In this document: in pieces, positions 12,594 through 23,248 of the stretch
Numbering within the stretch: the first letter of the stretch is position 1
How the letters are laid out: every line of letters begins with the position of its first letter
NCBI GenBank assembly: GCA_963978905.1
Contig: OZ022259.1
Coordinates: 28,993,994-29,057,993, forward strand
DNA: 64,000 bases
Reading direction: 5' to 3'
DNA from: Trichostrongylus colubriformis
Lineage: Eukaryota > Nematoda > Chromadorea > Rhabditida > Trichostrongylidae
Position numbers and translations under genes: made by a program
Notes under the pieces: generated by a model
Database searches by the model: none
What the model was told of the DNA's origin: nothing
The model's input: only the letters and a program-made list of their open reading frames with translations

Positions 12594-13790
12594 TCATTCG
12601 TTCACGAATATCCTGGAGTAGGTCGATCCTTGCAGCTTTGCACGCAATGGAATATTCGATACGGCTTGCTGAAGAAACGCTATTTTCAAGGCTATCCTCC
12701 TGGAGAGTAGAAGTTGCGTCCTAGGAGAAACTCTTGGAGGATCCTTGTGAGCGGACCAGCAGCCATCCGCTGCTGTCTCCACGAACGACCGAATACTGTC
12801 GTAAGCTTCCTGAGCGCTTTCTGCGTGAAGGTGAACTGGAAAAAGAGCTGTCCGAGCCTCATACAATCTGCGGTCGAGCTGAAGACAGGATGAGGGAGGA
12901 CGACGTGCTTGAGCTGCACTACGTTGAACGTTTTGATTAACAATCATCTGCAAGCGAACCATGCGATGATCAGAGTCAAACTGGAAATCATTTACGATTC
13001 CGCAGTCCAAGACGGTTGTGGATGGAGAAGAGCAGATGAAGTTATCTGATTGTGTACCATTCCGCTGGGTCCTCGCCAAGTCCAGAGGCGGCCTTTTCTC
13101 TTGCGGAAAAAAGTATTCCACGCACGAAATTCTAATCTGGTTAGCATTTCTGTGAAAGGCGGCCACGCTCGTTCGGTGCGCCAGGAGTATTTTTTCTGAT
13201 GACATTTCGATTTCCCAGTTCGCGTCCAACCTTAGCGTTCATATCTCCGAGAAGTATAGATGTACTTCCTTTTGGGGCTTCCCTGCATCTATACTCCACC
13301 TCTTCTAGAAAGTTTCCGTACTCATCGAGGCTGCACTCGGAAGATGCTGGAGCATAGCAGAGCACAATGAAAACTTTGAGCAGCGGGTGGTAAAGTGCTG
13401 TCAGCTTATCACTTATCGGCCCAAAACGCAGTTCCCGCACTAGTGACTGATGCACGATAAATGCCACAGCACGATTAGCATTGTCGGTACCAGAATAGAA
13501 CAGATCCATAATTGATGGCAAGTGTAGCTTCCTTTCCCTAATATTCTTGCTTCTGTTACTCCAAGTATATCGCACCTGATCTTGTCTAAAGCATTCTCCA
13601 GCTCGATTTGGCTGGCCATCAATGAAAGAGATCGAGCATTGATCGTTCCGATGACAATGCGTTTTTCTGTAGTGGCCATGAAGGTGGGCAATAGTCTGCC
13701 GTGGGGCCCAGACACCTCTGGCAGACGACACTGGGCTTGGGATGGAGAGGGTGGTAGGAGGGATGAAGGAGGCGACGCTACGACGTAAGC
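12594..13790 (-). pseudogene. RTE-A endonuclease domain, frameshifted
   Basis: Minus-strand open pieces 13856-13440, 13731-13141 and 13229-12594 together read as an EEP-family endonuclease. The start region has a GTINARSLS-like motif, then DILGVTEAR. Further on come the LLGDMNAKVG motif, and SDHRMV near the end (FDSDHRMVRL). These match the catalytic motifs of the non-LTR endonuclease family. At least two frame changes break it. Its role in an intact element would be to nick the target DNA to prime reverse transcription. Confidence 0.75.
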
Positions 13791-13815
13791 ACCAGGAATG
13801 CTTAACAAGGGCTTT

Positions 13816-14480
13816 ATTGCCACATTACGCATAATAGCTTCTGTGATGCATTTCACTGGGTATGTAGTATACAGAATAATCCCTCTATTATATAAACCAT
13901 TTACTTTGTTTGTCGGTTTGTATGTCGTTTTGTATGTCGGTTTGTATGTCGGTTTGTATGTCGGTATGTATGTCTGTCCGTCCGCAAGTGAGTGATTGTG
14001 ATTATGGAGTGATAGAGCAAAACAACCGCTCTATGTTGGGAGAGACCGATGGGTGTTGGGGTATCACTGTGCGGCTATGTTGTCGTAGTGATAGCACCTA
14101 CTGCTTATATAAACACCTATTTCGTACTCTCGCCGTCATTCTGGGGTGTGCTGACGTCTGGAGAAGTCGGCACACTGGATGGCATGCAATATGTTGGGTC
14201 TTGGGAAGAGCACTGCCGTTTGAACTTAACTGATCACGGAGTGGTTAATTTTGTAAATGAAGACGACTGCAATATTTTTTACAAAACACGGCCCCTCAGA
14301 CAGCTATCATAATGTACTTAAGGTTCGGAAAGGGATGGTGAACCTTATCATCACATAGTACGCTCTTTGATTTTTGTGACGAATGAGTGGCACCAGTGAA
14401 CGTGTGGAAGGGTGTGGATTCGACAAAATTACCAATGTCGTGTGACGCGCGAGGTACATCACGTAACGAAAACTGGTGTA
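13816..14480. other. Spacer with a GTCGGTTTGTAT simple repeat
   Basis: About 13905-13984 is a run of gtatgtcggttt-like units followed by gtccgtccgcaagtgagtg. The same edge (reverse complement) flanks the duplicated blocks at 46980 and 47420, so it marks a dispersed repeat. I see no gene in the rest. Confidence 0.5.
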
Positions 14481-14499
14481 AAGGATAAAGGATAAAAAT

Positions 14500-14545
14500 T
14501 CACCGCAAGTCATTGTATAGGCCACATCACATTCACCAGCCAGGC
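14500..14545 (+). mobile_element. SINE fragment, copy 2
   Basis: A 40-bp piece matching the internal SINE segment ccgcaagtcattgtataggc. It is preceded by an aaggataaaggataa tail remnant in the opposite sense and followed at once by the Helitron tip at 14553. Confidence 0.6.
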
Positions 14546-14699
14546 GGACCTATCCTACTATATGTAATTCGCTTAGAATGTCTGTGCGTGTGTGTGTATG
14601 TGTGTGTGTGTCCGTCCGTCTGTTTGTCACGAAATTCATATCTCGCGCCGCAGCAAAGCTGGGACGCTGAATTTTACAAGTGATATAGGGGGTGCCAAG

Positions 14700-16480
14700 G
14701 AAACCCCAGCGGTGGTGGACAGAAACTGATAGCAGCTGATAAGGGCTGATAAGGATCACACCTGTTTCGCGGGGTAGGACGGAGACATCAGTGGTGGGTG
14801 ACCCGCATTGATAACGGTTGATAAGATTTGATTAGGAGCGTAAAAAGGCTAGAGGCGTCAAATCCGCTTCGCTTTTCGCATTTATCGTGGACCTTTGATA
14901 CTCACAGGTGTTTTGCGGGGTAAGACGGGGACATTAATGGTGGGTGATCCAGCTTGATGACGGTTGATAAGATGTGATAAGGAGCGTAAAAAGGCTAGAG
15001 TCGTCGAATCCGTTCCGCTCTTCGCATTTATCGTGAAGCATTCATACTCACAGGTGATTTGCGGAGTGGGACAGGGACATTAATGGTGGGTGATCCAGCT
15101 TGATAACGGTTGATAAGATGTGATAAGGAGCGTAAAAAGGCTAGAGGCGTCGAATCCGTTTCGCTTTTCGCATTTATCGTGGACCTTTCATACTCACAGG
15201 TGATTTGCGGAGTGGGACAGGGACATTAATGGTGGGTGATCCAGCTTGATAACGGTTGATAAGATGTGATAAGGAACGTAAAAAGGCTAGAGTCGTCGAA
15301 TCCGTTCCGCTCTTCGCATTTATCGTGGACCTTTCATACTCACAGGTGATTTGCGGAGTGGGACAGGGACATTAATGGTGGGTGATCCAGCTTGATAACG
15401 GTTGATAAGATGTGATAAGGAGCGTAAAAAGGCTAGAGGCGTCGAATCCGTTTCGCTTTTCGCATTTATCGTGGACCTTTCATACTCACAGGTGATTTGC
15501 GGAGTGGGACAGGGACATTAATGGTGGGTGATCCAGCTTGATAACGGTTGATAAGATGTGATAAGGAGCGTAAAAAGGCTAGAGGCGTCGAATCCGTTTC
15601 GCTCTTCGCATTTATCGTAAAGCATTCATACTCACAGGTGATTTGCGGAGTGGGACAGGGACATTAATGGTGGGTGATCCAGCTTGATAACGGTTGATAA
15701 GATGTGATAAGGAGCGTAAAAAGGCTAGAGGCGTCGAATCCGTTTCGCTTTTCGCATTTATCGTGGACCTTTTATACTCACAGGTGTTTTGCGGAGTGGG
15801 ACAGGGACATTAATGGTGGGTGATCCAGCTTGATAACGGTTGATAAGATGTGATAAGGAGCGTAAAAAGGCTAGAGGCGTCGAATCCGTTTCGCTTTTCG
15901 CATTTATCGTGGACCTTTTATACTCACAGGTGTTTTGCGGAGTGGGACAGGGACATTAATGGTGGGTGATCCAGCTTGATAACGGTTGATAAGATGTGAT
16001 AAGGAGCGTAAAAAGACTAGAGGCGTCGAATCCGTTTCGCTTTTCGCATTTATCGTGGACCTTTTATACTCACAGGTGTTTTGCGGGGTAGGCCGGGGAC
16101 ATTAATGGTGGGTGATCCAGCTTGATGACGGTTGATAAGATGTGATAAGGAACGTAAAAAGGCTAGAGTCGTCGAATCCGTTCCGCTCTTCGCATTTATC
16201 GTGGACCTTTCATACTCACAGGTGATTTGCGGAGTGGGACGGAGACATTGATGGTGGGTGACTTGCACTGATAACGGTTGATAAGACTCGATAAGATTCG
16301 ATAAGGAGCATGAAAAGGCGAATGTCGTCAGATTTCTTTCGCCTTTCGCGTTGACCCAGGAGCGCTGACACTCATGGGTGTTAAGCAGAGTGGGACGGGG
16401 ACATTAACAGTGAGTGATCCAATCAGATAATGGTTGATAAGACTCGATTAGGAGCGTGAGAAGGAAAATGCCACCAAGGC
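14700..16480 (+). repeat. 146-bp minisatellite with triple TGATAA motif
   Basis: Landmark ggtgggtga occurs at 14793, 14939, 15085, 15231, 15377, 15523, 15669, 15815, 15961, 16107 and 16253: ten successive intervals of exactly 146 bp. More diverged units lie at both edges. Most units contain TGATAA three times at offsets of exactly 10 bp (segment tgataacggt-tgataagatg-tgataagg), then gtaaaaaggctag and a c-gtcgaatccg segment. At least two subtypes (gcgtcg...tttcgctttt and tcgtcg...ttccgctctt) are interspersed, with one mixed unit at 15523. This suggests unequal exchange or conversion. Confidence 0.95.
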
Positions 16481-17090
16481 CGGTACGCTTTTGCAGCTAA
16501 CAGTGGAATGTTCACACTCGCAGGTATTGTAGGGTACAAGGACCTCAGTGGTACTGTTGGGTACAGGGGCATCAGTAATAACGGCTTACGGTGGCCGTTA
16601 AGAACCGTTAGGAATCGGATGGGATGAAATCCTTTACATCGCTTGATACTACTATACGACCGCTTTAGCAAAAGCTTCTGATGCTCAGTGCCTTCGGGTG
16701 ATCATATGTTGTTTATGTTCTAATATCACTGACCGATGTATCTACCGCTGGATTGCCTAGCGTTCCAAAAAATGGTGCATCTCTTTTGATACTGCGATCT
16801 ACATTGATAATCATTATACACTTATATTTGTGATAGCAAAGCAAGCGTTTTACTCGGAATCAATTTTTAATGCGGTACTGGCACCAATACTGGGTATCGA
16901 CCGCTAGACTATGCAAAATTCCATATAGTAAAACATGTTCACGAACGATAAACGTCGATAATCGGGATATGGATCTACCATCAATGTGTAGGGATTTGAT
17001 GCTCAGCAAGTAAACATTGTTACCAATCATACAATCGAACACAAAACTATCGATGTCTAAATTATCCAAACTCCCAATGATGACCTAAAC

Positions 17091-17355
17091 CAGTTGGCTG
17101 GCTCACACTACTGCGCGCGATTCATGTCGATGTCGTGCAAAATGGGTTCGATGCAAAGCGACTGAGATATATTGATACCAAAATGCTTTTTTATCACGCC
17201 ATCTTCTCTGCTTTTATCCCAATGAATAGGTTAGCTGAAGCCAGAGGAAAGGAAATTTCCACTCAACTCCATACTCAACTGTGGTCGTGCCGATCAAACC
17301 CATTTTGCACCACATCGCAATGAATCGCGCGCAGTAGTGTGCGCCAGCCAACTGG
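17091..17355 (+). repeat. Long terminal hairpin of Helitron H1
   Basis: The arm ccagttggctggctcacact (17095 on), continuing actgcgcgcgattcatg, is answered at the 3' end by catt/catgaatcgcgcgcagtagtg then tgcgccagccaactgg. The spacer between the arms is about 190 bp and itself partly complementary (aaatgggttcgatg and catcaaacccattt-like pieces). The arms are much longer than the 16-20 bp hairpin usual at Helitron 3' ends. Confidence 0.8.
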
Positions 17356-17381
17356 TTACTTAATATCCGAGTTCGTCATTA

Positions 17382-17673
17382 AAAGGATAAAGGATAAGGG
17401 TTTTTGGGGTTAATCAATCCCTTCTGTGGGATGCGCCGCACATTCTAGTTCCATTCAGAATCGTGATGGCTGGTGAATGTGATGTGGCCTATACAATGAC
17501 TTGCGGTGGTCAGCGTACAAGTCAGTGTTTTATCCTTCCAGACGAGTCTGGTACCAATTTACCTACCCCGGAGGGATGGAAGGCTTGGTTGGCCTGGGCG
17601 GGCGTTAATGCGGAATTTGATCCTCGCACCATGAGAGTGGGGTGCGCGCCACCTGTCACTACACCACCTCCGC
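17382..17673 (-). mobile_element. tRNA-derived SINE copy 3 with 15-bp target duplication
   Basis: Minus-strand SINE. On its own strand it begins GGCGGAGGTGGTGTAGTGAC (A-box-like TGGTGTAGTGAC), with a B-box-like segment GGATCAAATTCCGC, and ends in a (ctttatc)n tail (seen on + as aaggataaaggataag). The 15-bp repeat CCGAGTTCGTCATTA flanks it at 17367-17381 and 17674-17688. This is a target-site duplication and marks it as a retroposon mobilised by a LINE, plausibly an RTE-type element. On the + strand a 113-codon frame runs through it but is not a gene. Confidence 0.85.
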
Positions 17674-17835
17674 CCGAGTTCGTCATTAGTTGGCCTATTG
17701 GGATAATTACCAGTAGGCATGAAAGGAAGTGCCACGCCCAAGGTTTGTCATGGACACACTATGAAAGGTTGTCAGTCCACAACGCGGTTTTCGCTCACGT
17801 GTAATCCGTTGATATCCTTCCACACAATAGAGCTA

Positions 17836-18094
17836 GGCCGCGTTCATGCCAAATTGAATCAGAGTTTTGGCGCATCGGCGTAAAGTTAAATATACGTATC
17901 GATCGAAAAAATGAGCGCGTTTGCGCATCCGCGATTTGAGAGAATTGGCGGATCGCCGCATCCGCGCACCCGCGATTTTGGTTATTTGCCACAATGCAAA
18001 TGAACTAATGTGGGGCTACGTGCCATCGCCAAAAATCCCAAATCGCGGATGCGCCGATGCACCAAAACTCATTCAATTTGGTATGAAAGCAGCC
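17836..18094. mobile_element. Foldback MITE, 'GGCcGCGTTCAT' family
   Basis: Ends ggccgcgttcatgccaaattg and caatttggtatgaaagcagcc are inverted repeats, flanked by CTA and TTA. The inside holds repeats of 'aaatcgcggatgcgcc' in both senses. The same family occurs at 30140-30603. A 3-bp TTA/TAA target is typical of PIF/Harbinger-type elements; that class is an inference. Confidence 0.7.
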
Positions 18095-18119
18095 TTATCA
18101 TAGACCATCCTACTATATA

Positions 18120-18798
18120 TTAGGTTGATCGGAAAGTTTTGATAGGGTTGAGATTTTTTTTATTACTCAGCATATAGTGCAGGCTAATCAACAATATAAT
18201 AACCATCGTTAGTTATAACATTGTCCCACCTAAAGAGCAGGTCAGCGATTTTCTTCTCCCAGAATTAGGAGGATTAGGAGTCAAAGAAGTCACCGACCAC
18301 TTGTTCAAGGTAACGAATTTTTTTTGCTAGGAAAGCCTTTGGGGGCCGGAACAAGTGGTAATCTGAGAGGGCAGTATCAGGTGAATAGGGTGCATGTGGA
18401 ACCGGGTCCCAAGCTAGCTCCTCCAATTTTGCACGGCTCTCTTTACCCATATGAGGGACCCGTGCAAAATTGGAAGAGCTTGGCTGGGACAAGGTTCCAC
18501 ATCCGTCCTATTCCCCTGATGTTATCCCTTCAGATGACCACTTGCTCCGGCCCCCTAAGGCTTTCTTAGCAACGAAAAAATTCGTCAACAATGACCACCT
18601 TGGACAAGTGGTCGGTGACTTCTTTGATCCTAATCCTCCTAATTCTGGGAGAAGAGAATCGCCGACCTGCTCATTGGGTGGGACAATGTTATAACTAACT
18701 ACGTTTATTATATTGTTGATTAGCCTGCATTACTTGCTGAGTTGTAAAATAAAATAGAAAAAAATCTCAACCCTATCAAAACTTTCCGATCAACCTAA
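18120..18798. mobile_element. Palindromic mariner derivative (two 3' ends head to head)
   Basis: Ends TTAGGTTGATCGGAAAGTTT and its inverse at 18798 are flanked by TA on both sides. Both halves encode the same C-terminal piece of a mariner transposase. On the minus strand (18492-18274) it has VPHAPYSPDTALSDYHLFRP. On the plus strand (18470-18694) it has VPHPSYSPDVIPSDDHLLRP. So the element is a near-palindrome made from two copies of a mariner 3' end. It has no catalytic N-terminal half and can move only in trans. Confidence 0.85.
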
Positions 18799-19639
18799 TA
18801 TAATTCGCTTAGTATGTCTGTGTGTGTCTGTGTGTGTGTTTGTCCGTCTGTCACGAAATTCATATCTCGCGTCCCAGCAAAGCTGGGACCATGAATTTTA
18901 CAAGTGATGTAGGGGGTGGCAAGGGGACACCAATAGTGGTGGAACGAAAGTGATAGCAATTGATAACGGCTGATAAGGAGCCTCGGAAGACAATTGTCGC
19001 CAAATCTGTTTTGTCTTTCGCGTTGATCCAAGAGCACTGACACTCATAGGTGTTCAGTAGGATGGGTCATGGACATTAATGGTGGGTGACTCGCATCGAT
19101 AACGGTTGATAAGATTCGATAAGGAGCTCAAAAAGGCTAGAGTCGTCGAATCCGTTTCCCTTTTCGCATTGATCCTAGAGCGTTAATACTTACAGGCTTT
19201 TTGCGGAGTGGGACAGGGACATTGATGGTGGGTGATCCAGCTTAACAACGGTTGATAAGATTTGATAAGGAGCATGAGAAGGTAAATGTCGTCAAATTCG
19301 TTCCCCTTTCGTGTTGATCCAAGAGCGCTGACACTCATAGGTTTTTAGGAGGATGGGCCAGGGACATTAATGGAGGGTGATTCAGCTTGATAACGGTTGA
19401 TAAGATTTGACAATGAGCGTAAAGAGGATAGAGTCGTCTAATCCATTTCGCCTTTCGGGTTGATCCCATAGCGCCGATATTCATAAATGTTTTGAGTGTT
19501 GGGACAGGGACATTATTGGTGGGTGACTCGCATCTATAACGGTTGATATGATAAGATTTGATAAGGAGCATGAGAAGGCATATGTCGTCGAATACATTTC
19601 ACCTTTCGCGTTGGTCCAAGAGCGCTGACACTCATACAG

Positions 19640-19810
19640 TCCATCTCCCAAAAACTGAGTAGGCGTGTCCTACGGACTTGTATGAGCATGTATCAAACTC
19701 TCTCAATTCTCTCACCCCGCCACACACTCTCACTCTCGCCACGTACTCTCACTCTCGCCATTCACCCAAGTTCGAAGGACACGCCCAATCAGTTTTCGCG
19801 AGATGGACTA
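19640..19810. mobile_element. Small TIR element inside Helitron H2
   Basis: Inverted ends cagtccatctc...aaaactga..ggcgtgtcc and ggacacgcc..tcagtttt..gagatggact, flanked by TA. It contains the simple theme ctctcactctcgcca. A related element is at 37185-37342. Confidence 0.7.
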
Positions 19811-20523
19811 TAACTGTCCAGCAGAGTGGGCCGGACACATCAATGGTGGGTGATCCAAACTGATAATAGTTGATAAGTTTCGATAAGGAGCGTGAGAAGG
19901 GAAATGTCACTAAGGGCGGTTCGCTTTTGCGGCTAACAGTGAAATGTTAACATTCGCAGATGTTGTAGGGTACGGGGAGCTCAATGGTGTTGTTGGGTAC
20001 AGGGGCCTCAGTGAAACTGGAAACGGCTTAGAGAGGTTGATGAGAACCGTTAAGAATTTAATGGGATGGAATCCTTCACATCGCTCGCTACTACTGCTAC
20101 ACATACGACCCCTTTACAAAAGCGTCTGATGCTCACTCTCATTGGGTGAACACATTCTGTTTATGTTCTGATATCCTGGCTGATGTATCGACCGCTGAAC
20201 TGCCTAGCGTTCCAGAAAATGGTGCATTTCTCTTGATACTGCGATCTACATTGATAATCATGGTACAACCTATATTTGTGATAGCAAAGCAAGCGATTCA
20301 ATGCGGTACTGGTAGCAACCCTGGGTATCGACCGCTAGACTATGCAAAATTCCAAATAGTGAGGCGTGTATACGAAAACAATAAACATAGGTTATCGGGA
20401 TATGGATTTGCCATCAATGTGTAGGAATTAGATGCTGAGCAAGTGAATTAATTGTTACCTATCGATGCAATCGAATACAAAACCATCGATCTCTAAACTA
20501 TCCGAATTCCAAAATATTACCTG

Positions 20524-20791
20524 AACCAGTTGACTGGAGCACAATACTGCGCGCGATTCATGTTGACGACGCGTAAAATGGGTCCGATGCAAACGACTGA
20601 AGTATCGTAGCACCGGAATGCTTTTTTATCACGCCATCTTCTCTGCTTTTTTTTCAATTCAATAGCTCAGCTGAAAGCAGAGTAAAGGAAATTTTCGCTC
20701 AATTTCATACACAACCGTGTTCGTGCCGATCGAACTTATTTTGCACAACATCGCCATGAATCGCACGCAGTAGTGTGCGCCCGCCAACTGG
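20524..20791 (+). repeat. Long terminal hairpin of Helitron H2
   Basis: The arm ccagttgactggagcacaat, continuing actgcgcgcgattcatg, is answered by catgaatcgcacgcagtagtg then tgcgcccgccaactgg. Same layout as the H1 hairpin. Confidence 0.75.
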
Positions 20792-22146
20792 TTTGCACAT
20801 ATATTGTAGAGTTGGAATATCAAGCCTACAAATTAATTCTCATATAAGAAGCGACCTTCTTCGAACCACAAAGACGGAGAAATCGTGTGGTCACTGATTG
20901 TGAGATAAAATTTATAATGAATCCTGCAAGCACCGTAATCACAGAAAGTGGCCTCATGTGACTACATACGTATGAATCTGAGCCAAACAAAGCACTATCT
21001 AGGGCTAACTCTCGTTTCAACGAGTGATTCGTGGAGCCGTTGCTTTGGAAACAGCGATCAAGCTCAGAAGGTGATTCGTTCCTTCTACTTCTTAACCTAC
21101 CAATCGTATTTTCCTAGTAGAAAGCTTTTGCTTGGCCTGAGTTCCGTCTGCTCTTGTAATTCAATATCCCTCACAGCAGATGATTAGTTCTGGGAGCTAA
21201 ACGCTTGCTTCCGCGTATCATCTTTGAATCATGCAGTAACGTCTTTCAAGTAATAGCTCCAAACAAGGCGTGGACATCTTTATGTAATAGCAAAAAAGGT
21301 CAATCTTTACATAATTACTACACTTTAAGTCTATATAATACTCTATGGTAGCAATATCTTGAAATACAGAATTCTTGCGTCGCCAGTTGAACGCACGGGC
21401 GATCATATCACATGGTGCGTACGGTCGTTTGAAATAGCTGATCCTTACACGTTTCTCGCCAGCGTTCTAGAAACTCTTGTCGCAGTGAGTGGCTTTGAAA
21501 AAATATATTCTATTTGTTTCTTATCACCACAAAGAAGTAGTTGATGCATACTAAAATAGAATATATGAATATATGAAATAGCTCCACTTCTTGCTGCACA
21601 AGGTCAAGCAAAGTGTTGAGGTGGTCGGTCAAGTTAGCAAGACTCCTAACCCTAGCTCTCCACCATTTACCTCCCCTACTTCCTTCTCTCTCCTCTTCAC
21701 CCCAGTTATCCATAGTGGTACCTCCTTCCGATAGTCACTAGAATCGTCATTCGAAGCCATGCTTCAAACGCCAAGCGCAAACTCGGTTTTCCCTCATCTC
21801 CAGTCATTCGTCTGTCTATCGCTGTCGAGCGATTAATTTGTGATTACGCTCTGAATTAATGTGCAAAATCGAACATCAGTGAAGAAGAAGAAGTTCCACG
21901 ACAGGGGCGTTAGGCCGGCGGATCGGTCATGCAACCTCTAAGTCCCCTGTCCTTGGGACCGAACTCGTTACTGTCAAATCGACTGTACCCCACACGATTT
22001 GTATGAACTAATAATATAAGTAGTACTCTTTTTCTCATGTCCTTCGTATCCTCTTATTATTTCCATGTAATTCTATGACATATGCAGTAAAAAATATATA
22101 ATCCTGAGTAGCCAGTAATATACCTTAGTGTCCTGTTATGTTGTAA
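20792..22146. other. Spacer between Helitrons, no recognised gene
   Basis: Short open frames only. Near 21890-21970 there is a C/G-richer segment (ggggcgttaggccggcggatcgg) reminiscent of a non-LTR 3' region, but I cannot assign it. Confidence 0.35.
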
Positions 22147-23248
22147 CCAGTTGAGCTATCGCACACTACTGCGCGAATAACACATTGATAATGATCAACC
22201 GATAACGAAGTCCACATCGCATGACTTCGCTTTGTAATAATCGTAGTACTGATCGCTTCTCAGTACTGCGATTACTACAAAGTTGCGTGAAATGAGCGTG
22301 AAATGATTACTGCCAGCTATCGATGCTTATGTTTTTTCAAAACATGCACCACTATTGGAATTTCACATAGTCGAGCGGTCGATACCCCCTATTGTTGCTA
22401 GTTCCGCATTAGAAAATGATTCGCTTGCTTTGCTATCATAAAGCTCGATCCTATCTAATAATCCATGTAGATCGCAGTATCAAAAGACATGCACTTAGAC
22501 AGTTTAGCGGTCGATACATCGGTATCTGATATCACACGCAAACAAAATATATTATCCAGTTGCACTGACGCTTTTACTTTAGCGGTCGCATAGTAGTAGT
22601 AAACAGTGTTCCGGATATTATCCCATCCACTTCCTCTTACCATCTCTGTAAGCCGCTATCAGTAAGTCACCATTAATCCCCGTACCCCGCAATACCTGTG
22701 AATGTGGACATTCCACTGCCGGTCGGAAAAGCGAATCGGACTTGGTGACATTTGCCTTCCGACGCTCCTTATCGTATCTTATCAACCGTTATAAAGTTGT
22801 CATCCATCAATAGTGTTCCCGATTAACCCTGTTAAACACCTATGAATGTCAGCGCTCTAGGGTTAACGCGAAAGACGAAACGCACATGACGACATTTGCC
22901 ATTTCACGCTCCTTATCGTATCTTATCAACCGTTATAAAGTTGGATCGTCCACCGATAGTATTCCCGTTCCACCCTGCTAAACACCTGTGAATGTCGGCG
23001 CTCTAGAACCAATCCGAAAGGCGAAACGACTTTGATGACATTCGCCTTTTGAGCCTCCTTATCAGCGCGTATCAGCTGCTATCACTTTCGGTCCACCATT
23101 GCCTGGGTCCCCTTACCACCTCATATATCATTTGTAAAATTGAGCGTCCCAGCTTTGCTGTGACGCGAGATATGAATTTCGTGACAGACAGACGGACGGA
23201 CACACACACACACGCACAGACATACTAAGCAAATTATATAGAGTAGGA
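22147..23248 (-). mobile_element. Non-autonomous Helitron H3, short copy
   Basis: Read on the minus strand: A|TCCTACTCTATATAATTTGC at 23248, then the TG-rich repeat, diverged minisatellite units (about 22650-23120), and the end CTCAACTGG|T at 22147. The insertion is again between A and T. At 1102 bp it has only about three minisatellite units. The hairpin arm on the inner side is degraded. Confidence 0.75.

Larger units (their letters stand above)
10929..13802 (-). mobile_element. RTE-clade non-LTR retrotransposon A, degenerate
   Basis: Minus-strand element of 2874 bp flanked by the 13-bp direct repeat TAACAAGGGCTTT at 10916-10928 and 13803-13815, read as its target-site duplication. On the minus strand the order is an apurinic-type endonuclease (13856-12594, broken), reverse transcriptase (about 12511-11266, broken into frames), then the typical RTE C-terminal arginine/tryptophan-rich tail (11184-10948). 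It is full length in layout but carries many frameshifts and stops, so it is inactive. Confidence 0.85.
14553..17355 (+). mobile_element. Non-autonomous Helitron H1 with 146-bp minisatellite
   Basis: Starts A|TCCTACTATATGTAATTCGC and ends CCAACTGG|T: a 5' TC, a 3' CTRR-type end, insertion between A and T, and no target duplication. These are the structural hallmarks of Helitrons. The internal order is a TG-rich simple repeat (14577-14632), an 'acgaaattcatatctcgc' segment, the 146-bp tandem array (about 14700-16480), a unique-looking middle, and a 265-bp 3' hairpin region (17091-17355). There is no Rep/helicase coding sequence, so it must depend on an autonomous relative. Three further copies with the same ends occur in the window (18108, 22147, 39979). 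Confidence 0.8.
18108..20791 (+). mobile_element. Non-autonomous Helitron H2, interrupted
   Basis: Starts A|TCCTACTATATA at 18108, is interrupted by a mariner-derived palindrome (18120-18798), resumes TATAATTCGCTTAG, and ends CCAACTGG|T at 20791. Diverged units of the 146-bp minisatellite run from about 19000 to 19650 (landmarks at 19081, 19227, 19372 and 19518, i.e. 146, 145 and 146 bp apart). A small TIR element sits at 19640-19810. The 3' hairpin runs 20524-20791. There is no coding capacity. Confidence 0.75.

Noticed and set aside
14577..14632. TG-rich repeat as Z-DNA or promoter element
   Set aside because: It is an integral part of the Helitron 5' region in all copies; nothing shows a promoter.
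14700..16480. Regular repeat spacing as a CRISPR array
   Set aside because: Units are contiguous with no unique spacers, the period is 146 bp, and the setting is a eukaryotic transposon.
17463..17804. 113-codon + frame with PTPEGWKAW and RTMRVGCAPP motifs, also seen at 54170-54532
   Set aside because: The frames lie entirely within SINE copies with tRNA-like heads and target duplications; they are translated repeat, not genes.
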